Source: Sinohyriopsis cumingii
Taxonomy: Eukaryota > Mollusca > Bivalvia > Unionida > Unionidae
Direction of reading: 5' to 3'
DNA length: 64,000 nucleotides
Assembly (NCBI GenBank): GCA_028554795.2
Contig: CM068828.1
Location: forward strand, 18,995,936 to 19,059,935
Numbering within the stretch: position 1 is the stretch's first letter; each line of letters starts with the position of its first letter. This document shows positions 43,818-55,394 of the stretch, one piece after another. A program made the position numbers and the translations under genes. The notes beneath the pieces are model-generated. The model saw only the letters and a program-made list of their open reading frames with translations, did no database searches and was not told the DNA's origin.

Positions 43818-44317
43818 ATGAACAGACTCACCAAGCTTACTGAACTCCAGATGCACCTGGAGCATGCCAGGCGCCTCCTGGATGAGCTCAACATGGAGAC
43901 AGTCCAGGAAAAGGATAGGATAGGAGAGGAGGAGGAAAAAAGAAGAAAGAAGAGGGGAAGGAAAAGAAAAGAACTATCCTACCACACCTCATGCTGAGAC
44001 CTCTGTGTCAGGTCAAACTTGAGTCGAGGACACGTCCACAGAAGCAAAGACCACAACCACTACCAACATAGCAGCCTCTAACAACACCACAGCCAGTAGC
44101 AATACAGGCGCGTGCGGAAGAAATAAGGAGACCTCAATATCCAAGAGCATGAAATAGGAGAAGACAGAGGGAAGTATTCACTATCCCTGAGAGTGAAGAC
44201 TGGGAGAGTGAAGCAAATCAACCTCCCTCAGCGCTCCCAACCACAACGGTGAATTGGGAGAATGATTGGAGTAGTCGATGCGTGTGTGGGGCACGGACTG
44301 AGAGACGTAATCGCTAA
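43818..44317 (+). pseudogene. Small gene 2: charged coiled-coil protein, broken
   Basis: The ATG at 43818 opens 59 codons, MNRLTKLTELQMHLEHARRL followed by a Glu-rich then Lys/Arg-rich run (EEEEKRRKKRGRKRKE), ending at TGA 43995-43997. Another frame carries on with basic and proline/threonine-rich sequence to CGARTERRNR and TAA 44315-44317, interrupted by two stops near 44070 and 44155. The end of this second frame fits the stem-loop position, so the gene probably spans the whole region with a frameshift near 43980. Family unknown. Confidence 0.55.
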
Positions 44318-44343
44318 CAGGTGCATCTGGAGTTTAAAAAAAC

Positions 44344-44380
44344 AGCCCTTCTCAGGCTACCCTAATACTCTAGAAAAGAG
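44344..44380 (+). terminator. Histone-type 3' end element, gene 2
   Basis: AGCCCT-TCTC-AGGCT at 44344-44358: the arms pair except for one missing G on the right. It is followed by ACCCT and AAAAGAG at 44374-44380. It begins 27 nt after the predicted stop codon. Confidence 0.6.
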
Positions 44381-44454
44381 ACTATTCAAATTGCCAATTT
44401 GTGTAAATGTGGAGTAGTGTGATTATAAACACTCACTCCTTTAGTGATATTATT

Positions 44455-44925
44455 GTGTGTGTGTGTGTGTTTGTATGAGCTCACGTAAGTTTGTGTGGAT
44501 AGTAGAGTGTGTGATTGTATAAGTGAGAATAGGCTTGTGTGGATAGTAGATGTTTTTGGTCAGTAAGCGTTCGCGTCCGTTTGTCTGAACAGCAAGGTAT
44601 GTGGTTTTTTCCTTTTCCTTCCGTGTGGATGGTATATTTGGGTTTGGTTTTGTCTCCTTCCAGTGTGTGGATAGTAATATTGTGGTTTGTTTTTCTCCTT
44701 CCCGTGTGTGGATAGTAATTTGAGGTTTTGTTTTCGATCCTTCCCGTGTGTGGATAGTAATTTGGGGTTTGTTTTTGTTTTCTTCCTCTTCCCGTGTATA
44801 GATAGTATATTAGTGGTTTGCTTTTCTTTCGCTTGTGTGAATAGTAAATGTGGGGTTTGTTTTTTCTTCTTCCGGTGTGTGGATAGTAAATTTAGGGTTT
44901 GTGGATGGTATATAATAGTTTTTAT
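44455..44925 (+). repeat. Degenerate minisatellite, about 60-bp units
   Basis: Seven or so copies of CCTTCCCGTGTGTGGATAGT plus AATTTGGGGTTTG-TTTT between genes 2 and 3. The ORF through it (phenylalanine/cysteine-rich repeats) is a by-product. Confidence 0.85.
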
Positions 44926-44969
44926 CTCTCCTTCTGTACGAATAGTAGATAATATGAGAAGTGAGTGTA

Positions 44970-45040
44970 AGGGATGTTTTCCTTCCCTTCCGTGCTTAAA
45001 GTATATAAAGGGAAGCGTTCATCATTTGCGCCATTCAATG
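44970..45040 (+). promoter_or_regulatory. Core promoter of small gene 3 (TATA module)
   Basis: GGGATGTTTTCCTTCCCTTC followed by CGTGCTTAAAG and TATATAAA at 45002-45009, with an initiator-like CATCATTTGCGCCATTC downstream. Confidence 0.68.
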
Positions 45041-45058
45041 GAATAACAAAAGAAGAAG

Positions 45059-45635
45059 ATGGCAATCGATTTATTCAACAATTTGAAAAACAGATGTTAC
45101 TGGATGATGGATGCCGCCTATGTGGTGGAAAAGCTTGAGAAGGAATAAAAGTATCCAGGTAGCCTAGACTATGTGACCAATCTAAAAGTAGCCAGAGACC
45201 TGGTACAAGGCATGATTGAGGAAGAAGTGGAAAAAATAAGAAGATTCATTCAACCTCTGTATGTGAGAGTAGGAAGCTTGAAGGAAGCACTTGATAATGT
45301 AATCAAAGTGATATGCTTTCTAGAAGAGACATTGTATTGGACAGAGTGGTCCCTTGTAAAGTGGGGACTATGCCAGCTAAAAAAAATCAGAAGAGATGAT
45401 GAAAAAGGTAATGACAGAGGAGGTGAAAAAAATTAAAGATACCTGGACAAAGGAGAGAAAGGAACAAGAAAAAAGAAAGAAAAAGAGGAGTTTGATAGAT
45501 TGAATAACAACTGGATCAAGATACAGGAAAAATTTAGATCGATGGGTCATCCTGACTTTATGCCAGAGACGGAAATGAAGAAGAAGAAAGGAATCATTGA
45601 AAAGGTGAGGAAATGGTGGAAGACCTGGAAAATAG
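45059..45635 (+). pseudogene. Small gene 3: helical charged protein, broken
   Basis: The ATG at 45059 opens MAIDLFNNLKNRCYWMMDAA, then meets an in-frame TAA at 45146-45148; the same frame continues with LKVARDLVQGMIEEEVEKIR and ends at 45436. After frameshifts the remaining part reads KIQEKFRSMGHPDFMPETEM and would end at TAG 45633-45635, 11 nt before the stem-loop. Predicted size about 190 residues, rich in Lys, Glu and Trp near the end. Family unknown. Confidence 0.52.
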
Positions 45636-45646
45636 AAGAACCAAAA

Positions 45647-45681
45647 GGCCTTTTTGAGGGCCACTCATATGCCTCGAAAAG
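45647..45681 (+). terminator. Histone-type 3' end element, gene 3
   Basis: GGCCTT-TTTG-AGGGCC at 45647-45662 pairs over six positions, including one G-T wobble, and is followed by ACTCA and CGAAAAGA. AAA directly precedes the stem, as in histone mRNAs. The 50 bp from here are nearly identical to the reverse strand at 60797-60748. Confidence 0.68.
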
Positions 45682-45829
45682 ATTTGCTTTCTTGCCTCAA
45701 ATTTTGTTTAGTGTGTTGTCTAGTTGTTTGTATAATGTCTATTATCTGTTTTCTGTGATATCTCTGTTCCATTGCCTTGTCCCCTATACAAGCCCAATAT
45801 TTATTGTCAATATACAAACCCAATAATCC

Positions 45830-46175
45830 CATGTTAAAGTCCATTGTCCCTAAACAGCCCCAGGGTTTGTCCATGTTAAATTCCCATTGTCCCTAATCGT
45901 ACCCACGATCTTTTTGACTGAGATTTTCCTTGTCCTTATAAATCTTGTCCGTAAACGTACCCGGGGGGGTCTTGTAATGGTAATTCCCATTGCCCGTACA
46001 AATCTTGTCCGTAAACGTGCCCAGGGGGGTCTGTAATGTATTTTCCCATTGTCCGTAAAGTGCCCACCCCCCTTCACTACTGTTAGCAGTGTACAAGTCT
46101 AGATTCATAGCGTTAAAGTCTCAGTCAATAGCGTTAAATTCTCAGTCAATAATGTTTAATTCTCAGTCTTCGCCA
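45830..46175. repeat. Tandem repeats downstream of gene 3
   Basis: CCCATTGTCCGTAAACGTGC-type units (about 40-70 bp) with runs of G after CCCA, then four copies of a 21-bp unit related to TTAAAGTCTCAGTCAATAG. Related sequence lies on the other strand at 60430-60600 and at 47730-48150. Confidence 0.75.
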
Positions 46176-46238
46176 TCCCTGTCACATGTTGATTGCTGGA
46201 TCTAGTGGTTCAGTAAAAACTGAATTTTTAAACGTTTG

Positions 46239-46552
46239 ATGGAGGGCAAAGACTATTTGATGATCATCCACCCAAACGCATCATGTGATGTTACAAAGAA
46301 TGGCAGTCGGCTTACAGCCTCCTTCAAGAAACTCACGGAGATTACATTGTCTTTGTGAAAGGCATTCCTCGCGAAAACGCCAGAATCGTGTCTGTCGCGA
46401 GTCAAACACATCTGGGCATCTTTACTGATATATTAGGAGAAGACAAAGAAGAAATTAAACTTTGGCTTGCACGCAAAGGGCATTATTGTAGAGCCAGCAT
46501 CATTTACTTTACCCAAAATGTTTTCAGCAGAGTAAAATCATTCGAACCATGA
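46239..46552 (+). pseudogene. Polinton-block ORF of unknown function, frameshifted
   Basis: The ATG at 46239 opens MEGKDYLMIIHPNASCDV; a one-base shift near 46300 moves to a frame reading YIVFVKGIPRENARIVSVAS, then TDILGEDKEEIKLWLARKGH and a hydrophobic end before TGA. The combined product is about 104 residues, a mixed alpha/beta small protein with no recognised catalytic motif. Its place next to Polinton genes suggests that it belongs to the element. Confidence 0.5.
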
Positions 46553-46589
46553 GTCGCAATTCTTATTACTAGGTCTTGTTTAACAGTGC

Positions 46590-47025
46590 CAGAGATAAAT
46601 CTCAAATGCAGTGTTAGGAACTCCTTGTCTGACTTATGTGTACGACAATGCTAATCAAAATCCTCATGTGTATTTACTCGTTGATTTAAAACCAACTACA
46701 CCTAATTATCTGCGATTTCGTACCCATCCCATTTGTTTCACGACTGATGTCAAGAAGGAGGGTCGGTCTTTTACAAGTCCCCCCTGGCGTGAAAAACAAT
46801 ATATATACCTCCGGCTATTCTTTTCTGTTCCACAGTCGTCGACATGACTGCCTTTCATTTTCGTTTTCCAGCCAAACTGATTCGCACCCTGTACGGTATC
46901 AGTTACACGCAAAGTATCCACACGTGTGTACCCAAGTGCTAGAAGTCAATCTCAAAACAATCTTCCGATGCTTTACTCTGACAGGACATCAATTATGTCA
47001 CGGCATCATTCACATCCTTGATTAA
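46590..47025 (+). pseudogene. Polinton-block ORF of unknown function, broken
   Basis: In one frame LTYVYDNANQNPHVYLLVDL then KPTTPNYLRFRTHPICF; in another SQTDSHPVRYQLHAKYPHVC and a hydrophobic end. Both parts look like remnants of a real protein but I do not recognise the family. An ATG at 46546 (overlapping the previous stop, ATGA) opens only eight codons in the present sequence. Confidence 0.42.
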
Positions 47026-47161
47026 ACCAAACGCTTTTTTTTAGGAACATAAAGTGGCCTTGTCACAACTGACAAATCCAAGAATCTATACTCAAACCCC
47101 TCAAAAACCAAATCATTTTAAACCCCGGAGAAAGCGGTTCTCTAGATGGTGTCGTCACCTA

Positions 47162-47165
<4 letters not shown>

Positions 47166-47202
<37 letters not shown>
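47166..47202. repeat. (CT)n microsatellite
   Basis: About 18 CT dinucleotides. The next 130 bp hold three copies of CCATGTTAAATTTCCCTTGA. Confidence 0.95.
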
Positions 47203-47204
<2 letters not shown>

Positions 47205-47729
47205 CGATGTAGTGTTCCTGCCATGTTAAATTTTCGTTGACGCTCCATTTGTCCTCCCATGTTAAATTTCCCTTGACGCTGTAGTGTCCCACCCCTGTTA
47301 AATTTCCCTTGACGATAAAGTGTCTTTGAGTGCATGTATTTGTATTTGCATGTCTATATTTTCTCAACTTCATCTTAAAACCCTTTCCCTTTCCCCTTTG
47401 CCCTTATCAGCCCTTTTGATCCCTTAAACCTTTTCGCCCCATCAGCCCTTTTGATCCGCTAACCCTTTTTGCCCCATCAGCCTTTTTAACATCTATGTGT
47501 TTTTGGGGGGATTCTTTTTGGACACTCTAAACCTTTTTTCCGCATTAACACTTTTGCACAATAAACCAATTTGCCTCATAGAGTCCACATGTCAAACACA
47601 TGGAGAATTTTAACATAGGGTTTCTCGTATTGCCCCCAAGAGGCCCAATCTGCCCCCAATCTCCCCATTTCACTACTAACGTAAATACGTAAACAATCGT
47701 CATCTGCCCTACTTTGCACACACGACATC

Positions 47730-48150
47730 TGACGGTATCACTATTGTTCGAGTCTATGCGAGTATTGTTAAAGTTTCGATCAATGTTATTAAAGTCTCGG
47801 TCAGTATTGCTAAAGTCTCGGTCAGTATTGCTAAAGTCTCGGTCAGTATTGCTAAAGTCTCGGTCAGTATTGTTAGAGTCTAGGTGAGTATTGTTAAAGT
47901 CTCAATCAGTGGTGTTAAAGTCTAAGTCAGTAGCGTCAAAGTTTCAATCAATAGTGTCAAAGTCTCGGTCAATGGTGTTAAAGTCTCGGTCAGCATTGTT
48001 ATAGTGTTAGTGAGTATTGTTAAAGGCTTGGTCAGTGGTGTTAAAGTCTCAGTCGGTAGTGTTAAAGTCTCAGTTAGTAATGTAAAAGTCTCAGTCAATA
48101 GTGCTAAATTCTCAGTCAGTAGCGTTAAAGTTTAAGTCAGTAGTATATGT
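47730..48150. repeat. 21-bp minisatellite, about 20 copies
   Basis: Unit GCTAAAGTCTCGGTCAGTAT plus T. The same unit type occurs at 46105-46175, inside the Polinton flank. Confidence 0.95.
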
Positions 48151-48224
48151 TTATTTTTTAAAGGGTAATTCTGTTATATTTTGGCAATTACTTTCGTAAC
48201 GAAATATAAATTTTGCACTGAACT

Positions 48225-48540
48225 AAAGTATCTGTCTATCTTATATCCAAAAGTGGGTATATGTGTACTACATCTATCTTAAATGTGGGCATAGGTGTAC
48301 TACATCTATCTTATATCCAACTGTGGGCATAGGTGTACTACATCTGTCTTATATCCAACTGTGGGCATAGGTGTACTACATCTGTCTTATATCCAACTGT
48401 GGGCATAGGTGTACTACATCTATCTTATATCCAAATGTGGGCATAGGTGTACTACATCTATTTTATATCCAATTGTGGGCATAGGTGTACTACATCTATC
48501 TTATATCCAATTGTGGGCATAGGTTACTGTAGTAGAAGAA
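48225..48540. repeat. 38-bp minisatellite, about 8 copies
   Basis: Unit TATCTTATATCCAACTGTGG plus GCATAGGTGTACTACATC. Confidence 0.96.
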
Positions 48541-48809
48541 TTTACATAGATTTAATGCAAAGCAGTGCGTCATCGGAGTTTCATTTAGAGACAAGGATGC
48601 TTAAAATCATTACGCGGTCGCTGATTCGTGATTTCATTTTTAGTGCATTCTGGCAACGTACATTTCCGTAGCTATTAGTAAGGCGAATTTTCTCTGGATT
48701 TACTAGAAGTACAAGCAGTCCTGTATCCATTTATTTTTCTTTGAGACAATTCATGTATTAATTCGTGTATTTACTCTTTGAGAGAAGCCCTGTATCCATT
48801 CTTACTTAT

Positions 48810-48957
<148 letters not shown>

Positions 48958-49367
48958 CATGGCTTTTAAAGTGTTGGTATAAAGCACTTTGATATACCAA
49001 TACTATTGATATATCAAATTTTGTTCCGCCCAGGCGCAATAATACGCATGTATAAACATTCCAGCAACGGCGCCCTTGCAAATATGTGCTGTCCTATCAT
49101 AATTATTAGTAACGTATGAAAATATCGGTACAAGTATTAATCATCCCCGTTTTACACAATTTGATCGCAATTCTTTCTGCTTTCCGCACCCTGTCCCCTC
49201 TCATGCATAAGGCACAAACTAAGCATCAATCTGGAGTGAGAGAGAAAAACATACGATGGGTGAAAACCTTGAAATTGAACTTACACCAAGTAACTTGCAA
49301 GAATATGGTTCCTCGTAACTGTATGTGTGCACTTTCTTTGGGCTGTATCAACAGTGTTTATATAATC

Positions 49368-51889
49368 TGTTACGAGTCTATGCTCTTAAAAGAAGTAACA
49401 AGAAAGAGCGAAGACAACAAGCTATGTAAAATTTAACAAATAATTTATTTCCCTAAAAAACAAAGTTACAAATGAGAAAAATGAACGTACGGTTTTACGA
49501 AATAAATCCAAAAATAATCCAGTTTCACTAATGGCCCTTTGAAACAAACAGGAGATCACAGGGTCTTTTTCTGTTCGACAACAAGTGGTTGTCATTTGCC
49601 ACCCTGATTAGAATAAAGAGAATGATCAGTTAGAAGTGGACCACAGCGATCAATACCATTTGATTGATCCAAACAAGGAGTGAAAGTGACCTCATCAAAA
49701 ACCTGACCAATACATGTGTCAGCTAAAGGAATACTATCCTGATCAAACATCATTGTCAAGAGCATTCTTTGCCATAGCTCTAGTAACTGCACAAGCTGGG
49801 TATAAATCAGGAAATTCTTTTTTAATAGGATCGACTTTCTGATCCAAACAAGGCTTGTCAGTTACAAGTGGATTAACCACAACCTTATCTCATGCTAGGT
49901 CATTGACTATTAATAAATGAATACCCTCAATGAGTAAAGCATACACTGTTCCGACTTTCACGGGTCCTGATACTACGTCTGACAACAAATGTACACAAAA
50001 GAGAGAAATATTAACAACAACGCCCTCTACTCCCTGAATAAGAACACTCTCATTAGAAGAAGACTTGTCAGAAAAAGGCAAAGTACCTGATAATAAATGA
50101 CTCTGAGAAACTTCTGTGTCCCTTAAAATTTATAAAAGGGTGGAATTGGCCGAATCACTCATGAGTGATATAGAACCCTTCGACATGAATGGTTCATAAT
50201 TCTCGATAATAAAATCAGACTGGGATTTATTAGACACAACAAATGTATTGCTTTCAATACATGACCGTGACCTTGACCTCTTAGAAATAAGCGCATTTAG
50301 AATAAGTCTGTCTTGATTCTGACCTTTTTTTCAATTTGTAGTAATCATAAATATCGTGTCCTTTCTTCAATATGTACACGTAGGAATAGATACGGATTTC
50401 TGATCATTCTTATCAGAAACTTGATTTATAAAAGTTGTGCCAGATTGAAATTTAGAAGGACTCGTATTAGGCTGAAATACTTTTCTACCTGAAGGCTGCT
50501 GAGTTTAAGACATGCTTGCAAAATAAACTTTATGAGCTAAGGAATACTCGTCAGCAGCGCGAACAGCATTTTCCAAGGTTTCGACCTTATGCTCATCAAG
50601 ATAATCTTAATGTCACTTTGGACACAGTTCTTGAACTTTTCAAGTAATACGAGTTGTCTTAGATTTTCATATTCTTGATCAACTTTCTTGGTTAAGCACC
50701 AATTATCAAATTACAGATCCTTTTCTCTTGCAAATTTGACATGAGTCTGTCCAGCTTCATTTTTATAGTTTCTGAATTTTTGCCAATAAGCCTCAGGGAA
50801 TGTATTGACAGTGATGCACAGATGTCTCGGGCTTTGGCAAAGATTGCACTCTGTAATAATAGAGTCCAATGTTCCATCGGCCATTTCAAATTTCAGCTGT
50901 TTTTTTTTTTTCAAAATGAGGAAAATATTTGTCTACTTCTTTTTCTTTAACGAGGGCACTAATTTAAAATTATTAGTAACATCAAAACTTGAATTCGTGG
51001 AAGTGTGCTTTTCACCTGTCAGCTCTAAGTCTCTTAATCTAGATTGGTATCCCCTTTCGTCTACTCTCTTTCTCTCTGCAATTCTCTGTCTTTGTGCATT
51101 TGAATTTAGAGTGTAACTGCATTTGTTTCACTCTCTCCTCTTTCTCCAATAACATTTGTTTTTCTTCCTTCTGCACCTACATATGTTTCTCTCTCTCCTC
51201 TTTCTCCAATAAAATTTGTTCTTTCTGTAACTGCATTTGTTCTTTCTCTTTCTACAATTTGTTTTTCTTCCTAATCTTTCTGAAGTTACAGCGTCCTTAA
51301 CTCTAGTTCCATCTTGTATTTTAGTTTTAATTCCTTTACTTTTATGTCATAGTCTGATACAGACTTAGTGATCGAAACCAAAACACTTTTATCCAAAACA
51401 TTATATTCCACCCAATACTGGACCAAAATACTTTTTATTTTTTGCTTCATTAAAGAAGCTTTTGCCTCAGAAAGATCATATTTTCTGGCAAGCTGAATCA
51501 ATTCTTTTTTTTTCTCTCTCAAAGAATCTAACTTGTCCTGGGTAGGATTTGAAAGAAACATCTCCACTTTTGATGAAATTATAAAAAGCCTGTTGATTTC
51601 ACTAAAGATTTCTAAAATGTGAAATAATACTTAGGACTTAAAACATTCTGAAACTAGGGAAGTTTAGTTTCAAAAACAAAGTTTTCTGAAATATTTTAGC
51701 CAAAATTCGTATCCCAAGGACGAGCACATCCATTTTCTGTTACGAGTCAATGCTCTTAAACTAAGCAACAGAAAAGAGTGAAGACAACCATCTTTGTAAA
51801 ATTTAACAAAACATTTATTTTCCTAAAATACAAAGTGAAAATGGAGAAAAATGAATTTCGGTTTTACGAAATATCTCCAAAAATAATCC
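49368..51889 (-). mobile_element. Truncated Ty3/Gypsy element A, gag-protease relic between LTR remnants
   Basis: Direct repeats begin with TGTTACGAGTC at 49368 and 51738 and are alignable for about 152 bp (ATGCTCTTAAA, GTAAAATTTAACAAA, TTTACGAAAT, AAAAATAATCC). They are LTR remnants. Between them, minus-strand frames give gag and protease pieces. The right LTR may extend past 51889. Pol is absent. Confidence 0.8.
49590..51567 (-). pseudogene. Gypsy gag and protease, fragmented, element A
   Basis: Reading the minus strand from the right: a gag start (51567-51286, LDSLREKKKELIQLARKY, then a KVKELKLKYKMELELRTL helix) followed by a C/F-rich-coded E/K coiled stretch; a gag core piece (50914-50692, WPMEHWTLLLQSAIFAKARD and WQKFRNYKNEAGQTHVKFAR); then protease-linked pieces VVSGPVKVGTVYALLIEGIH (about 50000-49900) and YPACAVTRAMAKNALDND (about 49800-49745), typical of the stretch before Gypsy reverse transcriptase. 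Numerous frameshifts. Confidence 0.75.
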
Positions 51890-52197
51890 AAGAATTAAAA
51901 AACTAAATCAATGTGAATAAAAACAGAAACTCAAACAAGAAAACAATCAACTTATCATTATGCAATGGTGATTGTAAATAGCAACAAAAGCGCAGAAATA
52001 CATTTTGTAGCGGACACACTCGGAAGGGATTTGAGTTCATTCACTCGGTCACTACACAGTTGCCTGTGGCCAGTAATAACACTGAGGAAATATATTTAGT
52101 TGAATGTGATATAAAAAAATATATATGCACAGTATGTACGCTGTATCAATGATACCACTCGTTGTATACATTTTTAATTGAAAGGAAACTCGGCAAG

Positions 52198-52323
<126 letters not shown>

Positions 52324-54260
52324 TACTTTTTTTAGGATCGACGTCAAAACTGCATTGGGCGATTTCCGTAAATTGTATCGAGGAGTATAGAATTAAGATA
52401 TGGCAATTGATTGCCATCTTTTTCTCTTGCTATCTTTAATGTTAATCTTCGCCCACTGCGGGCTAAACATGTAAATTAGACACGATGTGCCCTCATGCAC
52501 ATCTAAGAGGCAATACATGGAGACAACCTTTTTGCCCTGGGTTGCATCTCGTGGTGATGATTCAGTTGTGAAGGTCATGCACTTTGTAAATGAGTGCCTT
52601 TTGTTTTTTTAGGATACCTGAACTTATTTGGCACTGTATAAGTCAGATTACCTGAAAAATCTCCTGTCTTTAAAAGCCTATTGTTCAAGGTCATTGACGC
52701 CAAATTATTGTGGAAACATACATCTGTAATAGTTAGGATCTCACTTTCTCACTTCCTCGTGGTGGCAGCGACATAAATGTTCGATAGATTTTGCTGGAGA
52801 GAGAGAGAGAGAGAGAGATTACATAATCGGCAATGATGTAACCTTTGCCATTATGATCTACAAAAAGAAAAAGAAAATAACAACAGTTAGAATTTATCAT
52901 CAACAAAAAAAAAGATAGCAATAACAAAACGAACCAGTAGTAGTAACAGTAGAAGTAATGGTACACATTACGGAACGCCATTTTACTTCGTTTTATTTTG
53001 GTTCACGCTTTAGTCTATTTAAATAAATGACGATTAAGTACAATGCTGCAATGGTGTAATACTTTCACTTAATAGCACGCTAAGCAATGTCAGTATTTAG
53101 GTTTTTCCATCATTAGTCAAGCCTATATATATACGATGAAACCAGTGTGTTTATCATGCTGGATATAGTCGCACAATACTGTCATATCTATGAAGCGTGA
53201 ATTCCAAGGTCAGATGTGCTTATCACATGTAGTCATTCACGGCAATGACTCCGTAAATTTCGCTTATAAATAGTTGACTTGGAACAAAATATAACTCGGC
53301 TTAACGATGTTTCCCTATTTGTGTCCTTAAAGTAGTCAATTATAGGGTTTTTTAGCAAAAGCAGGACAAATTTAACAGCAGCATTTTTCAGTAAATAACA
53401 ATACCCACCCACCCCTTACTATTTGAAAATATACTCTATCTTATTGTCTTTATGGGCTTCATATGGTCAGCTCTGGGACTATGGACACAAGCTGTTAAAT
53501 GGCAATTAAGTGAATGCTATCGGAGGCACGTTCCCCAAACATTACTAATTAAAATGTCTGCGACTGGATGTAGTGAGTACTCACATTCAGCGTGCGAAAT
53601 TGCTGCCTGTCCGATGCCAGTCAATTTCACAGCGGACACATGCAAAAAACGAGTAGCCAGTTTGTCCGGCCAGTTGGAGTTTTGGGCATAATGGGGTAAA
53701 TGTAATCTATAAAATTTATATTTATTATCATATTAATACAAATATAAATTTGGACGAAGATCTTCCTTCGTAATCAGACCATTATTCATACTGGTCTTCA
53801 ATGGTCAGATAATGATGTCCAGCCTCAACACACAAGTTATATATGGATCTGATCAGCTGGTCAGTGTGCATCATTGTCCTGGCCAGTAAATAGCGGTCAT
53901 GTTATGCTGAATATAATGAAATTTAATATTTATTTATACTGAGTTTTCCTAAAAGTACAAAATGTGTATCGTGTTGAGGATATGTAAATTTGTAGCAGAT
54001 GAACTGGCCTCTGGTAAATTGTGCAATACTGTCATATTTAACGCACAAGCAAAATTATATTTAGTATTAAAAAAATCTATACAGCATTTTAAACAAATTT
54101 TAAATTGTAATGTTGTAACTGCAGCAACTAACACCATTTTCAGGGCGTTCGCAAACTGTTCGGCTGATATCGCACTGGAACACATGAAAAAAAAAAAGTA
54201 GGACTTGTGATCGCGAGTCCCAGAATAGACCCTGTGATCATAACTTTCACTTCCGGTAGC
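52324..54260. other. Intergenic, nothing recognised
   Basis: Contains a short (GA)n at about 52797-52818. Two frames of 79 codons near 53452 and 53962 lack recognisable motifs. Nothing else is supported. Confidence 0.4.
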
Positions 54261-54377
54261 AAGGTTGTGGCGTGACGGGTTGTTATGCCGTCACCTTGGT
54301 AGATGTGTTATGGTTGGGGTGGGGTACTCCGAATGTACTATTGGTTTCGTCTGTCGACTCTTGGACCTGGTATGACG

Positions 54378-55030
54378 TCATGTGATAGTATCCAAGCACC
54401 CAGATTCAAGTTTCCCCTTCACGTACGGTGAATCTAGGTCAATGACAGTTACTGGCAACAAGTCACGCGCGCTGTTCGCGTACTGAACCTCAATTACCTC
54501 CCCTGTGTAGTCCTCGGGCTTCACGTATTTCTTGTCGACAAGGGCGGGAGCGATACACCCAGTGTCGTACAGGAGTATGGCACCTTCTCCGTTTACCATT
54601 GCGGACGCGAGGTTTGCTGGTTTACAGCTTGCCTCCGGCTCGCACTCCTTTCTAGTGACGGCATTCACCTGGGTCTGTCTGTCCTTGGGACAGTCCCTTG
54701 CAAAATGCCCCGGGGGCTTGCAGTTGTAGCACGTCGGCGGCCATCGCCGTCCTGCAAGGCCCATTTTCGTGAGGCTTGTCCTGGTCAGTGGGTGGCATCC
54801 TTACCTGTAGATACCCCTCCGACCTTCCCGTCGCCCTACCGGTGGATAGGGGTTGGTCCGTACCCCCGGAACCTCCACTCTTCGAGGGTGTCTGCTCGTA
54901 TCTCTGAGCCATGCTGGCGATCTCTTCGAGAGTCCGGTGCTCTCTCTCCGCTAGGAATACTGTCAACTCTCGACGGCAAGTACTCAGGACATGCTCCTTG
55001 AGTATAACCTCGCGTAGCCCGTGGTACAAT
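54378..55030 (-). pseudogene. Gypsy gag zinc knuckle and aspartic protease, element B
   Basis: Minus-strand frames overlap around 54700. The upstream one (55029-54652) is a gag C-terminal piece with LREVILKEHVLSTCRRELTV and AEREHRTLEEIASMAQRYEQ. The second (54764-54378) has a CCHC knuckle, CYNCKPPGHFARDCP, then the retropepsin-like segment ILLYDTGCIAPALVDKKYV, with DTG as the catalytic triad, and a strand-rich end. A frameshift separates the two. Without pol the element cannot move by itself. Confidence 0.85.
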
Positions 55031-55394
55031 CATGTTTTTTATGTAGCCATTTTCTGATGATACTAACAGTAAGTGATACCCTGTCTTGACTTACTAAACA
55101 ATTTACAGATGTTACACGTTCCTAACCCAATACTTACTTGTTGACAATAACTAACTTCGCTCAGGAAAGATATTTGCCCCGATATTTGCTTCACAGTTTC
55201 TGCAAGTAACTGAAAGCTCCCAAGCATGCAAATATCAAAATATAACATACCCAAGTTAAAAAAAATCATAAAAATTCAAATATACAGGATGGAAAATATG
55301 TCACAACTGTTCACTAATACCTCCTAACAAATAAAACTTTAAGTCGTAAAAATAATATTTATGTCTAATTCAGATCCCGGACGAAGCCGCCCAC

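Larger units (their letters stand above)
40190..47030 (+). mobile_element. Polinton/Maverick (adintovirus-like) block, structural-gene side
   Basis: A compact run of plus-strand ORFs separated by only 8-400 bp: basic peptide, capsid protein, acidic protein, adenain-like protease, three small charged genes, two unknown ORFs. The capsid and protease are hallmark genes of this lineage. Most ORFs carry frameshifts or stops. No integrase, packaging ATPase or terminal inverted repeat was found in this block, so its outer limits are unknown. Confidence 0.8.

Noticed and set aside
44687..45046. 119-codon Phe/Cys-rich ORF between small genes 2 and 3
   Set aside because: It coincides with the GTGTGTGGATAGT tandem repeat and overlaps the gene 3 promoter.
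53452..54201. Two 79-codon ORFs as genes
   Set aside because: No recognisable motif, no splice or promoter context, and lengths expected by chance.
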